Positions 38,208 through 58,402 of a stretch of DNA of 64,000 bases are shown here, piece after piece. The position numbers and the translations under genes are program-made. The stretch covers positions 124,001 to 188,000 of the forward strand of contig JABVXV010000020.1 of NCBI GenBank assembly GCA_013365325.1, in the 5' to 3' direction. Under the pieces are notes generated by a model, which saw only the letters and a list, made by a program, of their open reading frames with translations, made no database searches and was not told the origin of the DNA. Source of the DNA: Dipetalonema caudispina (taxonomy: Eukaryota > Nematoda > Chromadorea > Rhabditida > Onchocercidae). The first letter of the stretch is position 1. Each line of letters opens with the position of its first letter.

Positions 38208-41200
38208 ATGCGATCTGGTCTAAATCATCGACGTTCGGGACGACGAAATGGGAGAAACTGGCATGATGGGATGGCAAAACATGTTGATGCAGTGATGAAA
38301 CGAGCTAAGGAGCGTCGAACTACATTAACTAATACCTCCAAAAGAGGTTTTTTTTTTTTTTTTTTATTTCTGTATAAACCCTTCTTGTTTTCTCTCCATG
38401 CCTCATTTAATTGATGATTGCTGTACTTATTTTCATAGTATGAAAATAGTTCTAGTTAGATTAGTTGTAGTAAAATTATGCTCTTTTATCTTAAATTTAC
38501 AGTTCCAATCATTTTTAACAATAGTTTTCCAGTACTGTCACTCTTTTTTTTTGCCATTGATACAGAAAAACATATCCTATTAAATGTGGCATGCCACATT
38601 TGGAATGGAAATCAAAGTTAAACTTTTCTGCTAAATTTTTCCATTGAATGGTGTACAACATCGTTGATAATTCTTGTTATTTTTCCTGTTTAAAACTGTT
38701 AACTCTCTGAAGTAAAAAAAGCGAAGTAATTATTTTCTTTATTTTGATTCACTTGAATGTGAGCTCACAAATCCTCTGATCAATTATTGCTTTCTATCCT
38801 TTCATTATGATAGAAGTTTTTTTTCATTTAAATTTATGATTTTCAAGATGTTTTGCTTATGATGTAATTAGATATCGGTTCTTTCGATGATTAACTCATT
38901 GATCAGAGTCTAAGCAGCGTGTACCATTGTGAATTTAGATTGCATTTAGAATTGACTGTAATATTATCATAAATTTTAACATTGTATTGACAGGGAATAT
39001 AATTTACTGTTTAGAGTTTTAAAAAAGTAACAGTAAACGATGAATTTTAATCTTTGGAGAACTTTCAGTACCGCAGCGATTAACTCAACCTATTTCACCT
39101 CACAAACGTTTGAAGGAGCGAGCTGGTCTTTGGATGTTTGCAAAACAATCGGAAATTATCACTGAACCAAATATGATAACGTCTTCTATACGACGCAAGG
39201 TTTTCTGTCATTACTTTTCTTCAACTGCTTGTTTAACTTTGGAGTGGTTATGTAAATGTAATACGAGCACATGGGTTGTTTTTAATGATTTTTTTAAAGA
39301 ATTTTTAAGTGATTTTGACCCTACTTTAGGTTCAGGAAGATGTGCGAGCAGTAATGGCCGAGGATTCTCATGACAGGCGACAGATGTGGAATAGAGCACG
39401 TCAAGGAGCTGAGAGTAATAGTAGTCGCGATGCCGTCTTTCGCGTGCCATCACCAGCTGATAATGTTTTTGGTATCCCCTCTTGTTTTCGGTGAGCATCT
39501 TCACTTCATTTCTGATTTTAAATTAGGAATTTTTTAAAGATTGTAACTCGCTAATGAATAATCTTAAATAAGAAACAAAATTTTAAAAAGATTTCTGCTG
39601 ATTATTTTAAGCCTCTTGCATATTTTTCCATGCAAAATATGAACGAATGTCTCAAATGTATTCACTGTTAGTGTTCCATAATACTTATCGAGATGAAATG
39701 AATTTTGATATGATATATATTTTATAATCGCGCTATTAAAATGAAGTTCGAAACTAGCTTGTGATTACTAATTTTGTTTACTCACTCATCTTTTGACTAA
39801 AAGCATAAATTTTGATGAAGCAAACAGAGAAAAATTTGGCATGGCTTTTATCCTTCATTACTTAATAGTTAATATCAATGAATGATGGTTACTATGACTT
39901 AGCATGCCGCATTAGTTCGAACATTTCTGCGATATTGTTGTCCTATTTAAATTAAATTATGTTAAATAAAAAAATATATGTGTTCTGATAGTTTATTCAG
40001 ATTAAAGCTGTAGGAATTCATAACCTCCTTCCTTTTAAGTATTTCAATACATGTCACTTTTAAAACTATTTCACCAGTTTTGGAAAGAGAACAAATCTAG
40101 AATCGCCTCTCAACGAGACTACAGTTCTCAGTACGAAAGAAGATAGCATGTTATCTTATAATCCTCGGGCTACAACGAAAATTGGCAGCAGAAACAAAAA
40201 GAAGCAAGATTTACAAATTCTTCTAGTTTTTTTTTTTTTTTCAGCAAAAGATCTTATGTTTAGCAATTCTATTTTTAGTAGGAGCTCTGCCTTCCTTGAT
40301 GAAATTTTAACCTTTCAATTTTATTATTTTATTTGTTGATCCAGGCTATGTTAAAGTTTTTTTTCCATACATCTTAACTTTTTTTCAGGGATGACAAAAA
40401 CTTGTGTTTGTTTCCTGCAGATCCTTTGTTGCTGGACTGCGCAGAACGAATCTTGTCAGCTCTCCCACAGTTATTCCTTCGAAATGACGATCCAACGAGT
40501 TATTCCATCGCTGCAACAGGCATTGTAGCTTGTTCTTTGCGTCGTCATGGTGTATATCCGAAGGGTTCAAATTTCTGGCAAAAAGAGCAATTGGAATCAT
40601 CACAAAGGGAGAACGATACACATGAGGGAGGATATTGTTTTTCCGTGAGCGAAAGCTAGCCACTGTTAGAGTCTTGATATTGTTTTTCCGTGAGCGAAAG
40701 CTAGCTACTGTTAGAGTCTTTACTGGTGCTTGTGTTCATTTCAGCAGTATTTTACTATTTTTTGCAGAAATTTTGGCGCAGCTTTTTCGAGAATTTATCT
40801 CCACTGAATTCGTTTTCGATAGGTTCAGCTCTTCTGACAAGTAACAGTTCGTCTTCTGCAAAATTATTTGAATTTGAAGACATTCAAGCCAGTAGTGAGC
40901 ATGTCTTATCAAGTTCTGATGATGCAAATACGATTTCGGATATATATCAATCGCCAAAGACTTCATTATCCAATAATATATCAGGTCAGTACTAATTTTT
41001 TACCCAACATCTTTTGTAGAAACTTTTCTTATTTCTTATGTCACAAAATGTCTTCGTAAATGTTGGGACCTGTCGTGTGATGGCTTTACAAAAACTCCAT
41101 ATATCAACCATCAAACCTTATATTTAATGAGTTTATTTGGCTGTTATGTTTCTTTGAATTCACATGTAAAATTGGAAGACGCACTCCACATTTTGCGTCA

Positions 41201-42076
41201 AAAATTGAAATATTTTAGATTGTAGCTTTAGTGATTTTTTTCCAAAAATTGGAAGAAATGATGTTGGGTCCTTGGCAAATTTATCGGTTAATTCAAATGA
41301 TCTGATGAAATTTGCAATAGACGAAGATTTTTCGACCAACATCCCATGTAATTTACCGCCGCGACAACCTGAATTTGATTTGAGTGAATATCATCCGATT
41401 ACCGTAAGCGCTTGGTTTGAGAGAGACTCCGCAAATATGGTAATTGTTATTTGCACATATTAATATGTATGAGGCTAGAAAAGATGAGCAAAGTTTTTTC
41501 TCTCAGAATTTCGAATTAGAAGAGGCTTCGATTCGATATCCTGAAATACTAAGACATAGTCTCACAGTACAGTATTTTTAACCTGAAATTCACAAGTAGG
41601 TGCTATAGAATAAAGTGAAGATTTTTTTGTTCCTCAATATCATCACTGCTGTTTTCGTCAGAGTGATACTAACCTGAATGCAAAATCTTAAACAGTCAAA
41701 CACTATTTTTTAGTCAAATGCTAGCAAAGCCATTTATCACAATGCTAAGAACGGCAAAACACTTCAAAGTTGTCCAATGGAGTATAATTTTATTGAGCCT
41801 GTCATTAATGAAACAGTGAACAAGAATCAGTGGATGAAAAATTCTTCAGCGAGGTAATCTTATAATTATTGTCTCTGTGTGTTTACTGATTTTTTTAAAA
41901 TGATTTCATACTGATATGCGTTATGTGACTTATATCAACAAGTCTTTTGAAGTAGTTGCAGGAAGAAAATTCGTTCCGAAATGCCAGATTTCCAGTACAA
42001 ATCAAATCGCGAGACATACAATGCTTTTGACTCCATTTGCGGTTCTCAGGCCTCACATTTTAGTTTTGATTTCTGA
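38208..42076 (+). CDS. Unrecognised Ser-rich, mostly disordered protein
   Basis: Exons 38208-38346, 39069-39199, 39330-39490, 40078-40149, 40389-40644, 40768-40984, 41219-41439, 41714-41853 and 41962-42076 join to 483 codons plus stop. I do not recognise the family. The N-terminus is strongly basic (about 1-60, many Arg/Lys), followed by a charged segment (QEDVRAVMAEDSHDRRQMWN). The middle has a possible folded part (LLLDCAERILSALPQLFLRN), then long Ser/Asn/Asp-rich stretches and acidic patches. There is no signal peptide or membrane segment. The least certain join is 40149 to 40389: an alternative reading continues open from 40150 to 40225 or beyond. A 45-bp tandem duplication lies at the 40644 donor. 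A second terminal exon (42509-42572) fits the same phase. Confidence 0.7.
40631..40720 (+). repeat. Perfectly abutting 45-bp tandem duplication
   Basis: Units 40631-40675 and 40676-40720 differ at one base. Each contains TTTTTCCGTGAGCGAAAGCT, so the splice donor GTGAGC of the unknown gene is present twice. The first donor keeps frame with the next exon; reading on to the second meets a TAG stop. Confidence 0.95.
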
Positions 42077-42508
42077 GTTATTTCATTAAATTTTTTATTG
42101 AGCCAAAATCAATTTCGGGTATTCAGTTTTAATCAGTAGTGCACTTTATTATTTATCTTCAATATTAGTGATCCATTAAAAAAATATTCCCATGTAAAAT
42201 TCAGACTTTGCCTATGGTTCTGCAGCAATTGGATCGCTATTATTTACTTTCACTCTTTTAAGTTTTGTGTAATAATTACTTTCGTCTTTTATTAAATTTT
42301 GCTATCTGTTTACTTTCTTTGGTTACAGTCATCATTTCATGTTTTCATTAGCAGTTAAGTTGAAGCCGATATAGCCATAAATAATTTTTTTCTTAAAGTT
42401 TTTTAAGGAACTGGGCTCATAATACTATGTTATTTCTCACATGTAATCAGTACGAGACAGATGTATAATAGCCACGGTGATATAAATATTATTACTGGTA
42501 TTTTTCAG

Positions 42509-42572
42509 CTCTGAAAGCCTCATTGAATTCACTGATATTGATATATTTGAAGAAGACTTTTTGATTATGTGA
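42509..42572 (+). CDS. Alternative terminal exon of the unknown gene
   Basis: After TATTTTTCAG, 64 bases read SSESLIEFTDIDIFEEDF plus Leu-Ile-Met and a stop when joined to the donor at 41853 (phase 2). This is as good a phase match as the exon at 41962. AATAAA at 42713-42718 lies 141 bases downstream, while no AATAAA is seen soon after the 42076 stop. The peptide is short and acidic. It could be the main, an alternative or a chance exon. Confidence 0.5.
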
Positions 42573-44517
42573 TAATCACGTTTTATTCAGTTTTTCTCGC
42601 TGCATAATTAGGGAGGGAAAAATATCTAGTTTTTCTGTAACATTGTAAGATAGTTCTTGATATACTTTGCTGTAAATATAGTACTTTTTAATGAATATTG
42701 GTATTTATAGATAATAAAGGATCATTTACTTGATATGTATCTGGAAATCTTCAGTATTACAATATTGTTAAAACCGGGTAAAACAACCGTTATGGATTCT
42801 GCTACTAAAATAACAAAAGAACCTAAATTTAATGGATAAATCAAGATTTCATTGTTGTTTCGACAGTATTTATGATACATCCATCATCAAGCCAGAAAAA
42901 TTAGAATAAAGCAGTGAAATGTAGTTATTTGAGGGATTGGAAATCAGATACAATCATTCGATGCTGAAAGAATTCAGTTAATTTGATTTAGTAACTGAAA
43001 TGTTTTTTGCATATAGTACTCGGATCATCTCTCAGCAACGGCAAGCAAATTGGAAATCTTGTAAGCATGAAATCCGTTTTACTTTTTTCGATTCTTTGGT
43101 GCTATATATTTAGTATAGTAGAAAGTATTGACATGTAATTATCTCAGCTTTGTTTTTTATTACCATTTATGGGATATTTTTACCATATTATTGGTACACT
43201 TTAAAAAGTTGAGAAGTCATCAAATGTGTTCATGATGAAGATGTTGTGTTTTATGCGACAATTGTCTATGTTCAGCTGTTTTGCATCATGAATTATCAAA
43301 AATTTTGTTCTTAACTTATGTTTACATTTCTACTTTCAAGCGCTAAATCAATAATCCTGTAAAGATTGCTTATATTTAACGAAATCTTTGAAATGCATAC
43401 AGAAATTTTAAAAATTCACATTTTTTTTTTTTGACATTCAACAATTCAATTCTTACAACAACAAATGTAGAATGATATGAATGTTTGTTAATATATCATA
43501 CACTGACATGAAAAATATTTTACAGACATGAATAAATATGACATAATATCTTTATCAATCATTTAATTATTAAATTTTTATTTTCAACACTAATACATTT
43601 ATCGAAACAGTTATCATCCCAATGAAATATCGTTATGATTATTTGAAAATCAGAAGACATTTCATTTCCTACCGTTTTATATTAATCTTTTAAAATTAAT
43701 TCTATTTAATTCAGTGTAAAATTTAAAGTTTTGTCGAAATGATAACTGAAAATTTTTTACATTGTTAAATAAATCTTCTACATTTTACATTTTAATTTAG
43801 TAATTATTTAGCAATTAATTTAATAATTAACTAATTTTTGGAGTGGCGAATGCCTAATTTATTTCACTCAAAATATTTTACACATACGTACATATATACT
43901 TCTAAATTTTTTACAATTATGGTTTGCAGCATTAACAGATTGATCAACGTAGAAAACCCTTACATGGATAGTGATTGCATTAAGAGAGTCACATTTGCAA
44001 AAAATTGCAAAGTGGAAAATTTCCAGACGAAGAGGATATAATTGCTTTCTTCATTTTAACAAAGTTTCATTCCTTCATTAATACTGTGATACGATTCCTT
44101 CTGATACAATAAGACATCTTCACATCAATAATTATTTAGTTCCACCTTGTTTCCATAGTGATAACTATGTAAATGTCTGCTAGATATACATATATTACGA
44201 AGTGCTTCTATTCTACGCCATTTTCTATTGACCCTTCGAAACGTCTAAATCATAATTTGAGCTATTCAACAAAATATTTTCATTCATATGCAACCCATTA
44301 TTCAACGATTATTATTTGAGTTTTACCCAGAAAATACGAATGAACGCAATTCATGGTATTACGATTTTAGTAATTTCTAATATCATTTCCAGTAAAAGGA
44401 ACAATGTATTTATTTTAATGCTAATATTTTAACCATCAACAATGTTAATCAAATGAATATTTTACTGAAATGTATTTGAATTTTCCGAATACTTCAATCA
44501 TTATTTGTTTTATTCAG
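42573..44517. other. Region upstream of the aquaporin exons
   Basis: It must hold the missing 5' exon(s) of the aquaporin, which should end in phase 2. One candidate is 43018-43060 (YSDHLSATASKLEIL between an ATATAG acceptor and a GTAAGC donor, correct phase), but it has no Met of its own. The open frame at 43919-44041 has no fitting donor. Otherwise AT-rich, nothing recognised. Confidence 0.4.
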
Positions 44518-46034
44518 GAATGAATATAAACCAAGTCCAGTGGATTTTTTTATACCTGCCATTGCTGAATTTATTGGCTCATTCTTGTTCACTTTTTTAA
44601 GTAAGTTCTATTGCACAATAATATTTTCAAGGAAAAGTTTTTAATTTTTGATTGAGTTAGATAAATTTTTGATTTTGCTACTAATCATTTGTTATCAAAG
44701 TTATCTGAAGGATAGTTTAGAAATTTTTGCTTCAATTAACATATTCTTCAATTTCAGGTATTTTTTCATATTTGCATACAGCTAATATACAATTAGCAGT
44801 ATCATTGTTAGACGGTGCTATTTTGTATACATTGATGTGCTCTTTAGGTCGTTTCAGTGGCGCATGTTTTAGTCCAGGTAAATTTTTTCTTCTTTTGAGA
44901 CTAAAGAAATGGAGCAGATCGTTGATTGATAGTAAATTCAAAAATTTACTTTAATTCATAAGCTTGCAATTCATTTTTGAATCACTGATAACGTACAAAA
45001 TTATCAAATAAAATTAAAATATTTTATTTTGAAATTTCAGCACAAACACTATCAATAATACTTGTTGGAAAATGTCGTTTAGCAGTTGGACTTTTCATGA
45101 TATTTATGCAATTTTTGGGAGCATTTCTTGGTGCTGTTTATGCGCAATGTATTCTACAAAATAAAACATTTGCAATAGCAATGCATGCAGCAATAAGATG
45201 GTCCAGTACGGATATATACGCAGCAAATCGTTTGCAGGTAAATTGCTAATTGATCTAATCTACAATAGATGAATTACTGGCTTGAAAAGTATTAATATTG
45301 AATGATAAGCTTCTTGATTGATACTATTCTAATTTATTTTTCGATAAGTAAATTGAAAGATAAATATCAAAATCAAATTGATCCAATTTGCAATAGATAA
45401 ATTTGACTGATACTATCAAAAAATTAATCAAAATCAAATTTTTAATCAAATTAAGCACTAGGACTGGAAATTAATATATTAGTTAATGAAATGAAAATTT
45501 ATCGGAAAGATTAATTGATTAAACTATAGTTTAATATTTGCAGTATTTTTTCATGGAATTAACACTAAGTACAATGGTTTGTTGTGCTTACCTGTTCACA
45601 GGTGTCATCAGTCATGGTCGGAATGGTGCTTTATGTGCTGCTGTCGTATCGACCACACGGGTATGATTGTTTTAATATCCGAATTTTTTATTTCATAAAT
45701 TAAAGTTTATTTAATTTAGCAACAAAGAATTAGTAAAATGATTCTAGGATAGCTGGAGATCATTGCAAAGATATTGCAACTACTACAACAAATAAGAATT
45801 GATATCTAAAGGAATGAAGTGAAATTTTAGGCTACTGTTACTTTTGTTGGATATTCCATTGTTGGTCAAACAGCAAATTTGGCAAGGACTATTAGCTTGG
45901 CTTTTACAGCATACATATTTTTGTCCGTACATGATGAATGGCGATTCATTTATATACCCTTTCTTGTTGATCTCATTTCTGCTCCTACTGCTGCTTTAAT
46001 TTACTGGTTCATCCTTTCAAATTTCTTATTATAA
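44518..46034 (+). CDS. Unorthodox aquaporin, 5' exon missing
   Basis: Exons 44518-44600, 44758-44877, 45041-45237, 45544-45660 and 45831-46034 join in phase to about 239 codons plus stop. Six hydrophobic segments and two half-helix loops match the MIP fold: AIAEFIGSFLFTFL; GAILYTLMCSLGRFSGACFSPAQT; LFMIFMQFLGAFLGAVYA; MELTLSTMVCCAYLF; GQTANLARTISLAFTAYIF; a last segment ending YWFILSNFLL. The two NPA boxes read SPA (codons 44871-44877 plus 45041-45042) and NLA (45876-45884); the Arg after the second box is kept. Such deviations are typical of the nematode AQP-9/10/11-like and superaquaporin branches (recollection). Water or small-solute transport is probable but not provable from sequence. 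The first exon enters in phase 2, so the initiator Met lies upstream. Confidence 0.88.
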
Positions 46035-48166
46035 ATTAAATTTAATATTAAGCACTTTACTCTTATTCGATACTTTTAACTGTAACATTAATATCTCCCG
46101 GAGGAATCTATCAATTATTTCCAGAATTCATGAAATACAGATAGCAAAAAATCAACATGAATAGGTTCCTCATAAGGTTATGTATTTAATAAAGGTCTTT
46201 GCTCTTACATAAATTTATTATCGAACATTTTAGGCTTTCAATGAAGTATTCAGTGGGAAACATTAATATTATGCCGAAAGATTGATTAAGTTTATGTTGA
46301 TCACAAGAGGACAAAATGGTGTGAAATACAATCTCTAAATTGATTATTAATCTAAATTATTTGTTATGATGAACTATTGCTATAAAATGCAGCCAAATTG
46401 ATTCAAAAAAAATAGGTAAAGGTATTTTCATTATATTTCTGTAATTGATTTATCTTGATAATGCTTGCGTCAGATTTTATGTCATTTAATAATAATCAAA
46501 AGTTTTACTTTTACTTTAATTGGATAAGTTCAGTTCAATTCCATTGATCGATCTAAATCGTAAAAGGAATGGAAATGTCGTGGAATACAATATCTAATTT
46601 AAATACTAATCCAAAGTATTTGTTGTGAAGAAATATTGATGTATATTCATCACAACAATTGTCTGCTATGTAAGAATTTTTGCTTGTTGATTATGGTTTT
46701 TGGAAGAGGAATTCCTTACTTTATTATATGTTGAAGATCAGAGTTCGAATAGAATTTATTCAAATAATAGATGAATAATACCAACTGTTTGATAGTTTTG
46801 ACAACAGTTGAAGTTAACCGATTACTAATAACTCAAATTTCATAATGGAGGATGGGTAAAAAATGGTTTTTCCTAACTTTTATATACATAAAGAAGGAGT
46901 GGTTTACAAAGACATGTAACAGATTTTTAGTCGTAAACAGAATTGAATTTATGCTGGATGAAAAATTACCAAAATTTATATGTCACAGTTTGATTATAAA
47001 TAAATAGTGAACATGTGACGAATTATTAATCGTAAACAGAGTTGCTATTAAATTTTAAATGATTTAATACTTTAAATATCACAAAATATATTAAATTTCA
47101 TTTGCCCAGAAAATTGATGTATCTTGTAATAAAATTATCTCGGTTTTTTTGACATTGTCAGTGTAATTTTTAACAGTTTGAAATTTCAAAATACGCATTT
47201 TGGCTAAATTCTCTGTAATGGCTGTTATGCTTATGGATGAAATCGGTGAATAGCTAGTAACTGCATAATATCATGTGTAGATAAAGAGATCTATCTTGCA
47301 GTATGCAGATTTACGGATTTCACTTGTAGGAATTTTACCATTNNNNNNNNNNNNNNNNNNNNNNNNNNNNNNNNNNNNNNNNNNNNNNNNNNNNNNNNNN
47401 NNNNNNNNNNNNNNNNNNNNNNNNNNNNNNNNNNNNNNNNNNCCTATTACGAAATTTTCAAATTTAAATATAATTTTTGACCATATTAAAAGTAAAATTT
47501 AGTGCCTTATGTATGATCGTTCTAAATGTGAACAGAGATAGTACTGAAAAATGATTTGAAAACAGAACAATTTATATTTTCATTTGGATCGATTCTTTCT
47601 GAAATTTAAATAGATTTCTTAACTATCTAATTTCTAGCAATTCATGTTGGAGAAATGAAATTACGAACCCATCATTTGATTGCAGAACTTGATGTGATTT
47701 ATACTTCAGATGAATAAAAATGTCTAGCAAATATTTGAAAAATTGACTGCTCAATTTATTAATTGGCCAACTTCTTCTAAAAGTTTCAAATATTCTAGAT
47801 TCCGAACTTTGCTCCGAAAATAATTCTAACTCTTGATAATTTAAGAAGAGGAAGAAGAAGAAAAAAGACTTCTTACCAGAAATTTAAAAAATTACTAACC
47901 TAAAATTCAAACTTCGTACTTTTTATGAATATTTGAAAACAGCAAAAATATTTACAATTGTAAATTATACCTCATAAATACGATAAAAATATAATGCAAT
48001 CTGAAATTCTTCCAGCATAACGTTTTATTCTGTTGTATACGACTAATTTTTCAGCGTATGCAAATTTCAATTAGTTATTTTTTTTCCTAAAAATAATGTC
48101 ATTTCTGAAAAAGATGACAATTGTTGGAGCTACACTGCTATTTCTTGGCTGTATTCGTAATTCAGA
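46035..48166. other. Intergenic, diverged internal repeats and a gap
   Basis: Between the aquaporin and the ATPase. AATAAA at 46188-46193 probably ends the aquaporin message. Two pairs of diverged direct repeats are visible: about 46311-46383 with 46560-46632 (shared GAATACAAT/AAATACAAT and TATTTGTTRTGA) and about 46900-46945 with 47005-47045 (shared CGTAAACAGA.TTG). No exon was found. Confidence 0.5.
47343..47442. other. Assembly gap, 100 N
   Basis: A second run of exactly 100 N. An exon of either neighbour could be hidden here, but both flanking genes close in phase without one, apart from the aquaporin 5' end, which lies elsewhere. Confidence 0.99.
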
Positions 48167-55283
<7,117 letters not shown>

Positions 55284-55848
55284 TAATAATATCGTTGTAA
55301 TCGAATCATAGGAACTATAATATCGGAAGTTACGTAATTGATACGTATAAAACTATTTACGTTTAGTAAACTAATAATATTCATTTTGTTTACAATAGTA
55401 TTTCATTGTCTTTTTCTTCCAACATTCAGACTTCTATTTGTTCTACTAATAGATATCCTTCTTCTAGAATGATAGGATAAGGAAAATTACGCAAAACTGA
55501 CCGACCACTCATATAAATCATATGTTTGAACATTGCTTATTCTCATTAATATGAAACTGAAATAATTTTTTGGAAATATTTCATTTCCAAAATTAAGAAA
55601 TATAAAATTTAGATTTCAGACTAAAAAAAAGAAAGAAACGATACAAAATTTTTTAAGAATTAAAGTTTGATAATTAAATTTTCACCAATTCTTGCAATTT
55701 TCGATTAAGAGCTGAAACATTTCCGAAATTTTTTTTTTTTTTTTTTTTTTTAATACAGCTTTAATGCTTTGTATATCGCGGTGGAAACATGTATCAATAC
55801 TGTGTTTGACCTTGAGAATGACTTATACAAGGCATCTCGGATATTCTG

Positions 55849-55907
55849 ATTGTGGCGATTTGTTACGATGATCCTATGTAGTAAGTTATCGCCACAATGT
55901 AACAAAT
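55849..55907. repeat. Two interlocked inverted repeats
   Basis: ATTGTGGCGAT (55849-55859) pairs with ATCGCCACAAT (55888-55898), and the overlapping ATTTGTTAC (55858-55866) pairs with GTAACAAAT (55899-55907). The order of arms is a-b-a'-b', so the two stems cross. It lies about 570 bases after the ATPase stop. Confidence 0.85.
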
Positions 55908-57022
55908 TAGTTAAAAACATTGCCCTTTCGATCTCTTCTTCCTAATGTGATATGGCATGATGAAGTGGAAGAAGAATGATAGTGGGAAAATTAGAAGTTC
56001 AACAGGGAGAGGAAAGGACACTGATAACAATGGATATATCAAGAAATTCTGGGATGGAGAAAGACAGACATATCAGTGGTCTCAATCTTGTCACCATTAA
56101 TTTCCGTTTTCGCAATTCAATCCGACGACATCACTATACAGTTTATTGATTTCTTGCAACCAATATTCGGCAACCCATAAATTTTCTTCTCTTTTTGAAT
56201 GTTTACATCATTGAAACAAAAACGGTATTCCAATGATGATATATCTGTTTTCCTATTGTTAATTAAATCTTCCAGAAAAATCTCGGAAAATAATATAATG
56301 AGGATATTTCGTTTCACTTTCGTTAATTAATCATAAATAATTATAAAAAATCATTTGGTTAGAAAAGATGAATTGATCTCTAATCAAAATGGAATTCACA
56401 TTGTTTTCCATGTATCATTACTCATAACATCAAATATCAAGAAGATTTTAAACGAGAGCCTTGACATATCATATCATCATATCATATCGTCGTCCTTCAT
56501 CCATGACAGATTCTTTAACGCGTAACAAGGACAAAATAGCCATTGGTCAAAACTAAGCAATCGAAAAATTATGGAATGAAAGAGTGGTAATTACAATTAA
56601 AAGTTCATTTATGACTTATATATTATCATCTAATGTGAAGTACCACATTTTAAAGATGTACAGATACTTTTCTGTTCCATATCAAAATTTATTTTTGTAA
56701 AAGGTGAAGGTTCAGTTTCATTCATGATTGATGAATGTCATCGTAAAAACATCAAATTGAAAAATTACTAAATTTAGAGAAATGTGAAGAAAAGAACAAT
56801 GGTTCATTCAATGATAGCAATAAATGACAACAGATAGATTTACCTCTTTCTGACCAAATAGATACCTTCCTTTCCTTCATCCATTCTCTGCCTATCATCT
56901 ATAAAAACAGGTTCATTATAAAATTTAAAAGAAAAAAAAAAAAAAAAAAAAAAGAGGAAGTAAATGATGTGATGGACATTTGAGAATCTCATCTACTATA
57001 ATCACAATTCTTTTCATCACTA

Positions 57023-57152
57023 ATCATCATCATCATCATTACTACCATTCCTCTTTCTCTTCCTCTTCTTTTTCCTCTTTCTCCTCTTCCTCTTCCTCAT
57101 TCATCATCATTATTATTATTATTATTACTATCCTCCTCCTCCTCCTCCTCCT
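57023..57152. repeat. Composite pyrimidine-rich microsatellite
   Basis: Successive blocks of ATC repeats, CTT/CCT-rich sequence, ATC again, ATT repeats and CCT repeats. The open frame across it is an artefact of the repeat. Confidence 0.95.
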
Positions 57153-58402
57153 CATTGTCATCGTAATCGTCATTTCCCTTCCTCACTGTTAGAATGAAAA
57201 GAGTGGAAGGAATGGAGGAAAAGAATGAAGAAAAAGAGGGAGGATTTCAATAAAGTAGGAAAAGATGCCCAATCTGATTTACCCGATACAAAGGACCACC
57301 TCCTTCGATGCCATCATCTATTGTATTGTCATGTCTCTTCATAAATACTTCAACATCGATGAGGAAGTGGGCCTTGGCCCCTATGAAATAATCATCTTCA
57401 CCTCTCTATCATCTTGATTTATTACCCCAATGGGATTCAGTCATCATTTAGATTTATGAACTGCTGCTGCTGCTAATAGTGAATTAATGATGACATTGCT
57501 ATTAATTTCTTTTTAACATTTCATCCCTTTCATCTCAATAATAAATGTATCCACCTATCCTGAAAGGTCATCTTAAGAATTGAACAATGAAAGATTTCTT
57601 GAGGAGAAATTGCTCACTATGAACACAACATTGCCCTTCATTCATATCAATGTCTTATCGGTTTACTGCAATGAGTCCATGTCATTCGCCAAATTTCTTT
57701 CTCAAATTTCAGTTTAAAATCGAAATTTATCGATACAATATACATTCAATGTTACTTTCTCTTTCTGCTAAATAAATAATAAACTTATCATTACTGATAG
57801 TAGCTTTTTTTTTTTAAATATCTATTGAATTAATTAATGAGTATTAGTGAAGTAGTGAAATAAAAACGGAAAAGTTAGGATGCAAATATTCGTTATTGGA
57901 CATATTCCGGAAGAAATTTACGATGTCAATTGATTATAACTGGTCACTTATCAGCTAAGCCTAAAATTTCCGTATGTTTCGTACGCGTAACAATCATTGT
58001 GATTAATAAGAAATTTTCCAAGGACTTAAGTAAAAACATACAAGATGATGTGATATTTGCTATCACGTACGCTTACTTCTATTTTTGATTAAATAATCTA
58101 AAATGGATTGAGGAAAACAAACAAATTTATCCATTTCTGTATTATTTGTTCATCATTACAATTTTTGTTTGTTGCACAAATATTTCACAAATTATGATCA
58201 TATAATTAATATTTGATGTTCATAAACTGTTATGTGTAAGATAATTTCATTTAATTTACAATTTCAACATTTCAGGTTCATTTGGAAATGTTGCAATAAA
58301 TATTGAGCAGATAAAAATTCTATCGTTAATAGTTATTCTTATACTCTTAAGTGATCAAATTTAACTTTAGTATAGAGTGCTATATTAACAAAAGGTGTAC
58401 GA

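Larger units (their letters stand above)
55284..58402. other. Intergenic with low-complexity tracts
   Basis: No gene seen. Contains T and A homopolymers (about 55731-55752 and 56932-56954), an interlocked inverted repeat and a composite microsatellite (57023-57152). Short open frames reflect the microsatellites. Confidence 0.6.

Noticed and set aside
40226..40243. GT...TTTCAG as an 18-base intron in the unknown gene
   Set aside because: Far too short to be spliced; an upstream donor at 40150 keeps phase instead.
56980..57192. Histidine/serine/isoleucine/leucine-rich frame
   Set aside because: Produced entirely by the microsatellite.
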